Shown in pieces: positions 1 through 9,062 of a stretch of DNA of 36,746 bases (positions are counted from its first letter, which is position 1; every line of letters starts with the position of its first letter). Origin of the DNA: DAOMOD01 sp964526035 (GTDB taxonomy: Bacteria > Pseudomonadota > Gammaproteobacteria > Xanthomonadales > BPKI01); contig CAZGKE010000018.1 of the NCBI GenBank assembly GCA_964526035.1, positions 1 through 36,746 of the forward strand, read 5' to 3'. The notes under the pieces are model-generated. The model had not been told where the DNA came from. It was given only the letters and a program-made list of their open reading frames with translations, and did no database searches. The position numbers and the translations under genes were made by a program.

Positions 1-2
1 AG

Positions 3-143
3 TTGCTTTGCTTGTCAGGCTTCACGAATTTCCTGATGGAGATCCTGTTCAGCCCTCCGGATAATTCGGAAAAGCGCGTCGCCCCGTCGTTCTTGAATTT
101 TGCCCGCCAGCGAATGAGTGCGCTTTCGCTGAATATCAAGTGA
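3..143 (+). CDS. C-terminal end of an unidentified protein (partial)
   Basis: An open frame enters from the left edge and stops with TGA at 141-143, giving 46 residues that end in RQRMSALSLNIK. The other two forward frames hit stops within about 65 bases, so this is the only forward frame that can be a gene tail. The piece has no motif I recognise. Codon third positions are less GC-rich than in the neighbours, so it may be a less conserved or acquired gene, or not a gene at all. No function is assigned. Confidence 0.4.
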   Translation: MLCLSGFTNFLMEILFSPPDNSEKRVAPSFLNFARQRMSALSLNIK

Positions 144-453
144 GACCAGGCCAGTGGATCAGTGGCGCGAGTCGCGGCCAGGCTTGTTGGCGCCCGGGAA
201 GCGCGCGACGGCTCCCGACAGGTGGCTTCAGTTTCCTGCTCAGTCGCATGGCCGATTTGCGGGAGTCGGAGGGCTACCTCGCCACGAACGGATTGCACTG
301 ACAACCGCGCGCAGGAAGCGCCTCACCTTGAACGGGACGAAGGTGGCCGTCCAGTAGTCGACAATGCCATCGGCATACGATGTCCGGAATCGCCACGGAT
401 GGGTGTTTGCTTCCGGTGACGGCGGAGACGCGCCGGAACCGTGGAGCTGATCG
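144..453. other. Intergenic stretch without a recognisable gene
   Basis: This is 310 bases between the partial gene and the beta-helix gene. Short frames exist on both strands, including a 67-codon one at 154-357, but none has a ribosome site, a signal peptide or recognisable family motifs. The last bases carry GGAG about 9 nt before the ATG at 454, which is the ribosome site of the next gene. I see no convincing promoter or RNA gene. Confidence 0.5.
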
Positions 454-2178
454 ATGCGCCGTTTCCTGCGGTCCGTACCGGGCCTGTTTGCCACGCTTGC
501 GCTGAGTGCACAGGCTGCGGCCGCCACCTATACCGTCGGCAGCGACGCTGCCTGCACTCACACCACCATCAACGGCGCCCTGCTTGCAGCCATCATCAAT
601 CCAGGTGCGGACACCGTCCGCATCGCCACCAACGCCACCTGGACTGCGCAGGCGGTGGTGGTGGACAACCAGAGCGTGACCCTGGCCGGTGGATTCCCCA
701 ACTGCTCGGCATCGTCCCCGACTGCCGGAGCCCATACGCAGCTCAGCGGTGCCGGCGTGGTGGGCGGTCCAACGCCGGTGATCCGCATCAGCAACAGTCA
801 ACCGGGGACGGCACAGGTGGTACTGCGCGACCTGCGAGTGACCGCGGGCACCAACGGCGGCGTGCGGGTGAGCGGCGATGTGCTGGTCACCGTGGAGCGG
901 CTGCTGGTGGTTGGCAATGACGCGACGCACGGCGGCGGGATTCACATCGACGGCGCCGCGGGCGCCAGCGTGGTGCTGGATGAGGCGAGTGGGTTACTGA
1001 CCAACACCGCCAGCGCTTTCGGCGGCGGGGTCTACTGTGCTGGCCCAGGCCTGTTCGGTACGCGCGGACGCATCTGGCGCAACGAGGCCGGCGACTATGG
1101 CGGCGGCGTGTTCGCCACCGGCGGCTGCACCGTCAACGCCTTTCCGAACAATGTCGCGCCGCCCACCAATCCCGGTATCACCGAAAACCGGGCCGGCATC
1201 GACGGCGGCGGCATCGACGCCAGCGCAGGCGCCACCATCAACCTGATCGGTACCGCGACGCGTTCGATGCTGTTGCACGACAATCGCGCGCTGAGCGGCT
1301 CCGGCGGCGGCATCCGTGCGCTTGGCGCCGGCACCCGGGTGTTCCTTACCGACACCCGGGTCACCTCCAATCTGGCCATTCGTCGCGGCGGCGGTATCGC
1401 CATCAGCCAGGGCGCCGAGCTTCTGATCGAGCGCACCAACGGCTGCAGCCGTGGCCTTGCCTGCTCCGAAATGATGTCCAACAGCGCGGCCGGACTGGTG
1501 GGCGGCACCGACAACTTCGGTGGCGCCATCGCGGTCTGGAGCGGCGCGCTGGCGCGCGTTGAATCCACCCAGCTGCGTGGACACGACGCGCACCACGCCG
1601 GCGCGGTGTTCTGGGTGGATGGCAGCACTTCGCTGCTGGACGCCGAAGGCATCGTGGTCGCCAATTCACTGGGATTGCGCGCCCGCGTCGAAGCGCACAA
1701 TGGCGCCGTTGCGCAGTTCGTCCACAGCACCTTCCACGGCGGGCTCGCCAGCGGCATCAGCCTGCTCAGCGCGCGAAACGGCGGCTCCGTGAGGCTCTAT
1801 TCCAGCCTGGTGGCGGAGCAGGCGGGAACAGTCTTCGATATCACCGGCGGCGGCTTCGGCGACGCCGACTGCGTGCTTGCGCACGAGGTGGTTTCGATGC
1901 CGCTTTCGTCGACGCGGATCGGGCCGGCGACCGCCGCGTCGGCGCTGATCGTGGGATCGGGCAACCCTCATCTGCGCCCGGACTCGCCAGCCATCGACTT
2001 CTGCGATGTCGGCGTGGTGCTGCCGACCACCCGCGACATCGACGGCGAAATCCGCGGCCTCGACCGACCGGAACGCCCCAATTTGCACGGGCCCTACGAC
2101 CTCGGTGCCGACGAGCACCACGGTGCGGTGCTCGGTCCCGATGTCTTCGCCGATGGCTTCGAACCGACCGGGGGGTGA
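454..2178 (+). CDS. Exported right-handed beta-helix protein, choice-of-anchor Q type, with DGFE C-terminus
   Basis: The protein has 574 residues. Residues 1-24 form a signal peptide (basic start MRRFLR, hydrophobic stretch, cleavage near AQAAAA). The body is made of repeated Gly-rich turns (GGGI, GGGV and similar about every 25-35 residues), typical of a polymorphic outer-membrane-like parallel beta-helix. Near the C-terminus, SPAIDFCD followed by RDIDGEIRG and YDLGADE match the choice-of-anchor Q domain, a module known to precede various cell-surface sorting signals. The tail carries DVFADGFE plus four more residues (PTGG). Several cysteines could form disulphides outside the cytoplasm. GGAG lies 9 nt before the ATG. 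The function is unknown. It is likely a secreted or surface protein. It converges on the kinase gene that ends 70 bases further on. Confidence 0.85.
   Translation: MRRFLRSVPGLFATLALSAQAAAATYTVGSDAACTHTTINGALLAAIINPGADTVRIATNATWTAQAVVVDNQSVTLAGGFPNCSASSPTAGAHTQLSGAGVVGGPTPVIRISNSQPGTAQVVLRDLRVTAGTNGGVRVSGDVLVTVERLLVVGNDATHGGGIHIDGAAGASVVLDEASGLLTNTASAFGGGVYCAGPGLFGTRGRIWRNEAGDYGGGVFATGGCTVNAFPNNVAPPTNPGITENRAGIDGGGIDASAGATINLIGTATRSMLLHDNRALSGSGGGIRALGAGTRVFLTDTRVTSNLAIRRGGGIAISQGAELLIERTNGCSRGLACSEMMSNSAAGLVGGTDNFGGAIAVWSGALARVESTQLRGHDAHHAGAVFWVDGSTSLLDAEGIVVANSLGLRARVEAHNGAVAQFVHSTFHGGLASGISLLSARNGGSVRLYSSLVAEQAGTVFDITGGGFGDADCVLAHEVVSMPLSSTRIGPATAASALIVGSGNPHLRPDSPAIDFCDVGVVLPTTRDIDGEIRGLDRPERPNLHGPYDLGADEHHGAVLGPDVFADGFEPTGG
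2140..2163 (+). other. C-terminal DVFADGFE motif (putative sorting tag), copy 1
   Basis: Eight codons encode DVFADGFE, followed by PTGG and the stop. The motif sits directly after a choice-of-anchor Q domain, where other bacteria carry a sorting signal. The same ending occurs in two unrelated proteins of this window (8999-9025 and 36477-36500). There is no transmembrane helix or Arg cluster after it, so it is not a PEP-CTERM-type signal. The sorting role is inference. Confidence 0.6.
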
Positions 2179-2248
2179 CGCGCGCCATGACAGCGCGCGT
2201 CTGCCGACGCACCCAGCCCGGCGCGGTCAGTCCGCAGCCGCCTTCCGG

Positions 2249-4801
2249 CTAGGGCGTGTCCTGTTCAGCGCCAGCCAGCTCCGCGGCGCGCACCGCCCAA
2301 TCGCGTCCGGCCTCGCTGCCCTCACCGAAGTGCGCTGCAAGTTCACCGGCCACGCGTGCCTTGACATCGCCGGCGCCAAGCGCCTCTGCATGGGCCCAGG
2401 CCGCCAGCAGAAGACCCTCAGCGCCGATGCGGTCCTCGCGCTCGCGGCGCATGTTCGCGAGGTGTACCTGGGCCGTCACCAGGCCCGCATGCACCGCGTA
2501 TCCGGATTGCACCCAGGCATCTACGGCCTCGGTCAGCAGCGGTTCGGCCTCGGCGCCCCGCCCGAGCTCGACCAGCACGTTTCCGAGGTTGAACTGCGAC
2601 ACCAGGGCGTTCGGATGCTGCTCGCCCAGAGCGAACCGCATGCCCTCCCAGGCGCGTCGTATCAGAGGTTCGGCCGCAGCATGATCGCCTTGGAAGCGAA
2701 TGATCGCAGCCCAGTTGTTGAGCGACACCAGGGTGCTCCGGTGGAGTTCGCCGAGGCGCTGCCTGCGTGACTCGTACACCGCGCGGTAAAGCTCGCCCGC
2801 CTCCTCGATGCGCCCAAGATTGCGCAGCGTGTACGCCAGGTTGTTGCGCATGGTCTGGGTGAACTCATGCTCGCCACCAAACGCGCCTTCCGATTGCGCG
2901 ATGACCTCCAGATAGAGCTGCTCGGCCTCTTCCCAGCGGCCCTGATCGGAAACGCTCTGCGCCAGATTGGCGCGCGTGGCGACCGTGTCGCGATGGTCGG
3001 CGCCGTGGATGCGTTCGAAATGCTGCAGGGTCTCGCGCAGCAAAGGTTCCGCCTCGTCATGCTTCCGTTCCAGTTGAAGCCACTGCGCCAGCGCGGCGCG
3101 CGCGACGAAACTGTCGCGGTGGTCAGCCCCCAGATGCCTGACATGCAGGTCGAGCACTTCGCGATGCAGGGCTTCACCCCCCGCGGCGCGCTGCTGCCTG
3201 ACCAGTTTCAATTTCTCGCGCAGCGACGTCAGGTGCAATGGGTCACCTTCACCCAGAAGTTCGCGGCGCAGGGCCACCGCCTCGTCCTGCGGAGAAACGG
3301 ACTGCTCCAGCCGTCCCAATTCGCGATAGCTGAAGGCGAGCGATTGGAGCAGTGTCGCAAGGACCAGCGGCTGGTCGGCGAAGCGTGTACGCGCTTCACT
3401 GAGCGAGCGCTCGAGCAGCGCGGCATCGAGCATCTTCAGCGCGATGTCGGTGTAGTTGGGCCGTCTGACCCACTCGCTACGGACGGGGTCATCGACGTCC
3501 ATCAACGCGGCTTCCACCGCATCGCGCAGAACCAGGCCCACCGCGTGCGGGTCAATCGCGAGCAGCATGTCCGACTGGAAGGACACCAGCGTTTCGAGCT
3601 CACCGGCGCGCCGCTCCAGGGCCCGGTTTGCGATCAGCGCGGTTCCCAGGGCCAGGCCGAGCGCCAGCAACGCCAGCGCGGACACGGTGCTGAGCAGAGG
3701 ATTGCGTCGCACACGCATCAGTCCGCGTCGCAGCGGTCCCTGTCGTCGCGCGCTGACCAGGCGCAGATCCAGCCAGGCGCGCAGGTCGTCCGTCAGCCCG
3801 GCGACATCGGCGTAGCGATCTTCCGCACGCACTTCGAGCGCGTGCAGAAGGACGGCATCGAGGTCGCCGCGCAGCGCCCGGCTGAAACGTCCGCTCAACA
3901 CCTGGTCGCGTTCGGCAAAAGTCGAGGCAGCGCGCGATGGCAGGGTGATCGGCGATGTGGCGCTGCCGCCGCCCTGCCGCGGCGGTCGGCCGGTGAGCAC
4001 GTGGTAGAGCACGGCGCCCAAGCCGAAGACGTCGGCACCGACGCCACTGTCCTTGCCTTCAAACTGCTCCGGGGCGGCAAAGTCCGGCGTGAAAGCGGCC
4101 CACTGGGTGAGCGTTGCAGCGCTGCCGTCGGCGTCCTCGAGCAGGCGGGCGATGCCGAAGTCGAGCAGATGCACGTGCCCGCGCGCGTCGACCAGGATGT
4201 TCGCCGGCTTGAGATCGCGATGCACCACCAGATGGCGATGCGCGAAGGCTACCGCCTCGCAAACCTGCAGGAACAGCCGCACCACCCCCGCCGCATCGAG
4301 ACCGCGTCGCCAGCACCACAGGTCGATGCGCTCTCCCTCCACCAGGCGGGTCGCGAGATAGGGCGTGCCGTCATCAAGAACGCCGGCATCGAGCAGGCCG
4401 ACGATATTGGGATGGCTGAGGCGCGCCAGCAGGCCGTGTTCGCGGCGGAAACGCTCGCGTCCCTGGCTTGCAAGGGCGCCAATGGTGACCAGCTTGAGCG
4501 CGGCCACCTGGGTGGCGCCATCGAGATCCCGTTCGGCCCGGTACACCACCGACATGCCGCCGCGACCGATCTCCTCGCCGATGCGCCAGGGGCCGGCTTG
4601 TCGCGGCGCTTCCAGTAGTGGCGCGGGCTCGCGGTCCAGCGCACCGCTGCTCCTGTCGGCGGCGAGCAGTCGTTCCACCCGAGCGCGTAGCGGCGCAGCA
4701 AGGGTCGTCAGGAAGGGCGCGCGCTCGGGCTCGGGCAGTTCGAGCAGCTGCTCGAGCGCGGTGTCAGCCTCGCGCCACAGGCGCGCTTCATCCGGGGTCA
4801 T
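2249..4801 (-). CDS. Membrane Ser/Thr protein kinase with C-terminal TPR sensor region
   Basis: The protein has 850 residues. I chose the ATG at 4801 because a longer frame from 4870 would run into comF. A short helical N-terminal region is followed by a Hanks-type kinase domain (about 70-345): Gly loop GRGGMSVV (79-86), ATP lysine in AALKLV (K103), catalytic HRDLKPAN (194-201), DFG (214-216) and APE (243-245). All catalytic residues are present. One transmembrane helix (about 369-391) leads to an extracytoplasmic region of tetratricopeptide repeats (about 450-830). This is the common PknB-like kinase-TM-TPR layout. It lies 35 bases downstream of comF on the same strand and may share its transcript. 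Its substrate and ligand cannot be told from the context. Confidence 0.9.
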   Translation of the reverse strand: MTPDEARLWREADTALEQLLELPEPERAPFLTTLAAPLRARVERLLAADRSSGALDREPAPLLEAPRQAGPWRIGEEIGRGGMSVVYRAERDLDGATQVAALKLVTIGALASQGRERFRREHGLLARLSHPNIVGLLDAGVLDDGTPYLATRLVEGERIDLWCWRRGLDAAGVVRLFLQVCEAVAFAHRHLVVHRDLKPANILVDARGHVHLLDFGIARLLEDADGSAATLTQWAAFTPDFAAPEQFEGKDSGVGADVFGLGAVLYHVLTGRPPRQGGGSATSPITLPSRAASTFAERDQVLSGRFSRALRGDLDAVLLHALEVRAEDRYADVAGLTDDLRAWLDLRLVSARRQGPLRRGLMRVRRNPLLSTVSALALLALGLALGTALIANRALERRAGELETLVSFQSDMLLAIDPHAVGLVLRDAVEAALMDVDDPVRSEWVRRPNYTDIALKMLDAALLERSLSEARTRFADQPLVLATLLQSLAFSYRELGRLEQSVSPQDEAVALRRELLGEGDPLHLTSLREKLKLVRQQRAAGGEALHREVLDLHVRHLGADHRDSFVARAALAQWLQLERKHDEAEPLLRETLQHFERIHGADHRDTVATRANLAQSVSDQGRWEEAEQLYLEVIAQSEGAFGGEHEFTQTMRNNLAYTLRNLGRIEEAGELYRAVYESRRQRLGELHRSTLVSLNNWAAIIRFQGDHAAAEPLIRRAWEGMRFALGEQHPNALVSQFNLGNVLVELGRGAEAEPLLTEAVDAWVQSGYAVHAGLVTAQVHLANMRREREDRIGAEGLLLAAWAHAEALGAGDVKARVAGELAAHFGEGSEAGRDWAVRAAELAGAEQDTP

Positions 4802-4836
4802 GGCATGACAACCGCAGCGTGGGTGGAGTTGAAAGG

Positions 4837-5547
4837 CTAGCGCGGCCCCGCCGAGCGCGCCAGCGCCCACACGTCAACCCGCGCGATGCCCGCGCGCGAC
4901 AGCACGCGCGCGCATTCGGCCAGCGTGCTGCCGGTCGTCATCACATCATCGAGTACGGCGACATGTTCGAGCCCGTCGACGCTGCCGGCCACGAAGGCGC
5001 CGCGCACGTTGCGCAGGCGTCCGCGCCGGTCGAGTTCGCTCTGCTGGCTGGTGGCGCGGGTCCGCTGCAAGAGATCGAGGCGCAGCGGAATCCCCATGGC
5101 GCGCGCCAGTGGTCGCGCCAGCTCCAGCGCCTGGTTGTAGCCGCGCCGCCGCAGGCGGCTGGCGTGCAGCGGCACCGCGACCAGCGCCTGTGGAGAGGGC
5201 GGCGGATCGTCGCGCCAGCGCTCGATCCAGAGTTCGGCCAACACCCGGCCGGCGGCCAGACTGCCGTGGAACTTGAAGCGCGCTTCGAGGCCGTCCAGCG
5301 GCCAGCCGTAGCGGAACGGGACGAAAGCGGCGGCGAACGGTGGCGGCTTCTTCTGACAGCGTCCGCACAGCGCGACGGCGACCGCAAGCGGTTCGGCACA
5401 GCGCGCGCAGGCCGTCGCGTTGTGCTGCAGGTCACCGCTGCAGCCCGCGCACAGGTCGCAATCGGCAATGCCGCGCGCGCCGCACAAGAGGCAGCGCGTC
5501 GGCAGCAGCAGCCGTGCGGCGCTGTCGACCCGGCGACGCCATTCCAA
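4837..5547 (-). CDS. comF: ComF-family phosphoribosyltransferase-like protein
   Basis: This is a ComF/GntX family protein associated with DNA uptake and competence. The N-terminus holds paired cysteines (CLLCG, CAGC, CARC, CGRC) that look like a zinc-binding double-zinc-ribbon. The C-terminal part is a type I PRTase fold with the PRPP loop VAVLDDVMTTGST. I chose the TTG at 5547 (236 residues) because GGGAGG lies 9 nt before it. A GTG at 5574 would add nine residues but has no ribosome site. It is divergent from bioB, with the starts about 60 bases apart, an arrangement common in gammaproteobacteria. The family is certain. The exact start is not. Confidence 0.9.
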   Translation of the reverse strand: MEWRRRVDSAARLLLPTRCLLCGARGIADCDLCAGCSGDLQHNATACARCAEPLAVAVALCGRCQKKPPPFAAAFVPFRYGWPLDGLEARFKFHGSLAAGRVLAELWIERWRDDPPPSPQALVAVPLHASRLRRRGYNQALELARPLARAMGIPLRLDLLQRTRATSQQSELDRRGRLRNVRGAFVAGSVDGLEHVAVLDDVMTTGSTLAECARVLSRAGIARVDVWALARSAGPR

Positions 5548-5606
5548 GTTGACAGCCCTCCCTGCGCTTCCCACACTCGCGCCACTCTAGCCTGTACGGC
5601 CACCCC

Positions 5607-6575
5607 ATGAACCACCCCGAACTTCGCCCCGACTGGCGCCTGGACGAGGTCCTCGCCCTTTTCGCGTTGCCCTTCAACGATCTGCTCGCCCGCGCGCAGG
5701 CCGTGCACCGTGCCCACCACGATCCCAACGCGGTGCAGGTCAGTACCCTGCTGTCGATCAAGACCGGCGCCTGCCCGGAGGACTGCGCCTACTGCCCGCA
5801 GAGCGCGCGCTTTCGCACCGGCCTCAAGGTTGAAAAGCTGATGGCGCTTGACGACGTGGTCGATCGCGCCCGCGCCGCGAAGCAAGCAGGTGCCACCCGT
5901 TTCTGCATGGGCGCGGCCTGGCGGGGCCCGCGCGACCGGGACCTCGACAAGGTCTCTGAAATGATCGCCGAGGTGAAGGCGCTGGGCCTGGAGACCTGCG
6001 CCACGCTGGGCATGCTGAGCGCGGACCAGGCTACGCGACTGAAGAATGCCGGCCTCGACTACTACAACCACAATCTTGATACCAGTCCCGAGTTCTACGG
6101 CGAGATCATCACCACGCGCACCTATGAGGATCGCCTGGAAACCCTGGCCCACGTGCGCGACGCGGGCATGAAGACCTGCTGCGGCGGCATCGTCGGCATG
6201 GGCGAATCGCGCGCCGACCGCGCAGGCCTCCTGGCGCAGCTCGCCAACCTGCCGGCGCATCCGGACAGCGTGCCGATCAACCGCCTGGTGCGCGTGGCCG
6301 GCACGCCCCTAGAAAACGCAGCCGAGCTGGAGCCGGTGGAGTTCGTGCGCACCATTGCAGTGGCGCGCATCCTGATGCCGGCCTCTGTGGTGCGCCTGTC
6401 GGCCGGTCGCGAAACCATGGACGATGCGCTGCAGGCGCTGTGCTTCCACGCCGGCGCCAACAGCATTTTCTACGGCGAAAAGCTGCTGACCACCGGCAAC
6501 CCCGACGTTGAAGCCGACCGCGCGTTGTTCGACAAATTGGGTCTGAAGCCGATGCCCGTCACGGCCTCGGCATGA
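5607..6575 (+). CDS. bioB: Biotin synthase
   Basis: This radical SAM enzyme inserts sulphur into dethiobiotin, the last step of biotin synthesis. The protein has 322 residues, a normal length. The CxxxCxxC cluster motif is ACPEDCAYC (C56, C60, C63). The second [2Fe-2S] site has its usual ligands in RFCMGAAWR, LETCATLG and KTCCGGIVGMGE, and the arginine in VVRLSAGRE. The other conserved stretch YYNHNLDTSPEFY is also present. No other bio gene lies in the window. The stop overlaps the ATG of the next gene (ATGA), so the two are probably translated together. Confidence 0.97.
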   Translation: MNHPELRPDWRLDEVLALFALPFNDLLARAQAVHRAHHDPNAVQVSTLLSIKTGACPEDCAYCPQSARFRTGLKVEKLMALDDVVDRARAAKQAGATRFCMGAAWRGPRDRDLDKVSEMIAEVKALGLETCATLGMLSADQATRLKNAGLDYYNHNLDTSPEFYGEIITTRTYEDRLETLAHVRDAGMKTCCGGIVGMGESRADRAGLLAQLANLPAHPDSVPINRLVRVAGTPLENAAELEPVEFVRTIAVARILMPASVVRLSAGRETMDDALQALCFHAGANSIFYGEKLLTTGNPDVEADRALFDKLGLKPMPVTASA

Positions 6576-7447
6576 GCACGCTGCGCGTCGGCGTGATCGG
6601 CCTGGGCGCCATGGGTGCGCCGATGGCCGTGCATCTGAAGACCCACGGTCTGCTGGCCGCGGTGTACAACCGCACCGCCAGTCGTGCGTTGGCCTTTGCC
6701 GCTGAGCACGGCGTGCCGGCCGCAGGTTCGGTGGCCGATCTCGGGCATCGCTGCAATGCGGTGCTGATCTGTGTCAGCGGCGACGCCGATGTGCTCGACC
6801 TGTCGCGCGAACTGAAGCTCTACCTGGCACCGGGCGCCGTGGTGGTTGACTCTTCGACCGTCGCGCCTGCGACTGCACGCGAGGCCGCCGCCATCCTCGC
6901 CCAGGCCGGCATCGCCTTTCTTGATGCGCCGGTGTCCGGTGGCGTCGAGGGCGCCCGAAACGGCAAACTGTCGGTGATGGCGGGCGGCGACGCCGAAACG
7001 CTGGAGCGTGCCCGCCCATTGCTGGAAGCCTTCGCCGCGCGCATCACCCTGATGGGTGATGTCGGTGCTGGCCAGGCCACCAAGGCGGTCAACCAGGTGA
7101 TGATTGCCGGCATTGCCGAAGCCGTGTGCGAGGCGCTGGCCCTGGCCGAGAAGCTGGAGCTCGACCCGCAACGACTGCTGCCCACGCTGATCGGTGGGGC
7201 GGCGCAGAGCTGGTTCCTGGAAAAGCGCGGCGCCACCATGCTGCGCGACGAGTTTGTCGTCGGCTTCAAGCTGGCCCTGCTGCACAAGGATCTCGGCATC
7301 GTGCGGCGCATCGGCGATGAGCTTGACGCTGACCTCCCGATCGTCGACAAGGCGCTCAAGGACTATGCCGAACTGCTGGCGAAAGGCCACGGTGACGACG
7401 ATATTTCCGGCCTGATCCGGCTCAAGCGCCGCGGCCCCACGCTCTGA
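6572..7447 (+). CDS. NAD(P)-dependent beta-hydroxyacid dehydrogenase (3-hydroxyisobutyrate dehydrogenase family)
   Basis: The protein has 291 residues. The N-terminal Rossmann domain begins with GVIGLGAMGAPMA, the family dinucleotide-binding motif. The substrate-binding motif DAPVSGGVEGARNGKLSVM lies near residue 120. GAGQATKAVNQ contains the catalytic lysine of this family (MmsB, GarR, GlxR, YihU). The C-terminal helical domain is complete. Candidate substrates are 3-hydroxyisobutyrate, tartronate semialdehyde or succinic semialdehyde, and the sequence does not decide among them. Translation is coupled to bioB through a 4-base ATGA overlap. No known step of biotin synthesis needs such an enzyme, so the pairing may be only transcriptional convenience. 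Confidence 0.9.
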   Translation: MSTLRVGVIGLGAMGAPMAVHLKTHGLLAAVYNRTASRALAFAAEHGVPAAGSVADLGHRCNAVLICVSGDADVLDLSRELKLYLAPGAVVVDSSTVAPATAREAAAILAQAGIAFLDAPVSGGVEGARNGKLSVMAGGDAETLERARPLLEAFAARITLMGDVGAGQATKAVNQVMIAGIAEAVCEALALAEKLELDPQRLLPTLIGGAAQSWFLEKRGATMLRDEFVVGFKLALLHKDLGIVRRIGDELDADLPIVDKALKDYAELLAKGHGDDDISGLIRLKRRGPTL

Positions 7448-7449
7448 GT

Positions 7450-7477
7450 TTGCCGGCGGAGCCGTTTCGGGCACAAT
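7450..7477 (+). promoter_or_regulatory. Candidate sigma-70 promoter for the GSDH-like gene
   Basis: TTGCCG (7450-7455) and CACAAT (7472-7477) are 16 bases apart, in the 70-base space between the dehydrogenase stop and the ATG at 7518. Both boxes are imperfect. The position is right. Confidence 0.35.
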
Positions 7478-7517
7478 GCCAGCGCAGGGGGAGTGATCAC
7501 TACACAGGCTCTCCAAC

Positions 7518-9028
7518 ATGCGCACTCTGCATCTCCTGCTCGCCACCCTTCTGTTTCTCCCGGCCCTGACCCATGCCCAGCTGCCTTCCGACCTCGAGTT
7601 GGTCGAGGTGCAGAGCGGCTTCACCGGCATCACCGGTATTCGCGCGCCCGCCGACGGCAGCGGCCGCCTGTTCGTGCTTGAACAGAGCGGCCGGGTACGT
7701 GTCTTCAACGGCACCACAACCCTCGCCGCGCCCTTCATCCGCTTCTGCACTTCGGCCGGGGCAGGTTGTTTCGTGCCGGCCGGCGGATTCACCACTGCCG
7801 GCGAGCGCGGCGTGCTCGGGCTCGCCTTCCATCCGCAGTATCCGCTCGATCCACGCGTTTTCCTCAGCTACACCAACGGTGGCGGAAATTCGGTGATCGC
7901 CTCGGTCGAGGTCAGCGCCGGCGACCCCAATCTCGCCGATACCACCACCTTCGCGCAGATCCTTCAGATCAGCCAGGACTTCTCCAACCACAACGGCGGC
8001 GACATCCACTTCGGGCCCGACGATTTCCTCTACATCGGCATGGGCGACGGCGGCTCCGGCGGCGATCCCTGCTCGCGCTCGCAGACGCTGGATCCGGCAC
8101 TTCTTTGCANNNNNNNNNNNNNNNNNNNNNNNNNNNNNNNNNNNNNNNNNNNNNNNNNNNNNNNNNNNNNNNNNNNNNNNNNNNNNNNNNNNNNNNNNNN
8201 NNNNNNNNNTCCGGCGGCGATCCCTGCTCGCGCTCGCAGACGCTGGATCCGGCACTTCTTTGCAATGGTCTGTCCGACGACGGCCAGACCGGGTGCCCGA
8301 GCAACGGGAGCTGCGGACCAGCCAGCCGCGGTCCGTCCCGCGCCCTGCTCGGCAAGATGCTGCGCATCGACGTCGACACCACGACGCCGGCCGGCAGCAA
8401 CAACCTTTGCGGCGCGACCGGTGACGGGTCCGCGGCCTATGGCGTGCCCGCCAGCAATCCCTATGCAACGGGCTCGGACAACTGCGCAGAGATCTGGTCT
8501 GCCGGATTGCGCAATCCGTGGCGCTTCAGTTTCGACAGGAGCACCGGAGACATGCTGATCGGCGATGTCGGCCAGGGCCCCAGCAATGCGCGCGAGGAAG
8601 TCAGTCTGGAGCCGGCGCTCGCGCTGGGCGGACTCAACTACGGCTGGCGCTGCCGTGAGGGTTTCCTGCTTCGCAATACCTCGGCACCGGTATGCAATGC
8701 ACCGCCATCGTTCACCGACCCGATCCTCGACTACCCGCACACCGAGTCGCGCTGCTCGATCACCGGCGGCTACCGCTATCGCGGTCCGGCGCCGAGCCTG
8801 GACGGTCTCTACTTCTTCGGTGACGCTTGCGGCGGCCGGATCATGGTGGCCACGGAAGACGAAGGGGACTGGTCGTTCGTCACCTGGAGCCCGTCGAGCA
8901 TCGGTGGCATTCGCAGCTTCGGCGAGGACACCCAGGGCAACGTCTATGTCGGCACCAGCAGCACGGTGTTCCTGATCACCGGCGACACGCCGGATCCGGA
9001 CCTGATCTTCGGCGACGGCTTCGAATAG
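7518..9028 (+). CDS. Exported PQQ-type glucose/sorbosone dehydrogenase-like protein, split by a false assembly gap
   Basis: The signal peptide is MRTLHLLLATLLFLPALTHA. The body is a six-bladed beta-propeller of the GSDH family: SNHNGGDIHFGPDDFLYIG and GMGDGGSGGDP are the hallmark segments around the active-site histidine, followed later by SAGLRNPWRFSFD and GLNYGWRCREG. As written, the frame changes across 100 N at 8110-8209. The 55 bases on both sides of the N are identical. Removing the N and one copy (155 bases) joins the two frames exactly and gives one 451-residue protein. The protein ends in PDPDLIFGDGFE. It is likely periplasmic or secreted and oxidises sugars or other alcohols. The substrate is unknown, and PQQ use is inferred from the family only. 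Confidence 0.88.
8055..8264. repeat. Assembly artefact: 55-bp direct duplicate flanking 100 N
   Basis: Bases 8055-8109 and 8210-8264 are identical over 55 bases. Between them lie exactly 100 N, a default scaffold spacer. This is what results when two contigs that end in the same k-mer are scaffolded without merging. Collapsing the copies restores the open frame of the surrounding gene. Confidence 0.95.
8999..9025 (+). other. C-terminal DLIFGDGFE motif (putative sorting tag), copy 2
   Basis: These are the last nine codons before TAG of the GSDH-like gene, after a Pro/Asp-rich linker (TPDPD). The upstream protein is unrelated to the other two carriers. The third bases of shared codons differ between copies, which points to conservation of the peptide. 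Confidence 0.6.
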
Positions 9029-9062
9029 ACGGTTTCGAGCCGTTCGACCGGGCGCGCTTGCT

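Noticed and set aside
154..357. 67-codon frame in the first intergenic stretch
   Set aside because: It has no ribosome site and no recognisable motif, and the region has overlapping open frames in several phases, as GC-rich noncoding DNA does.
2867..4618. 583-codon open frame opposite the Ser/Thr kinase
   Set aside because: It is a mirror frame of a GC-rich gene. It has no family motifs or signal peptide, and the kinase on the other strand has all its catalytic motifs.
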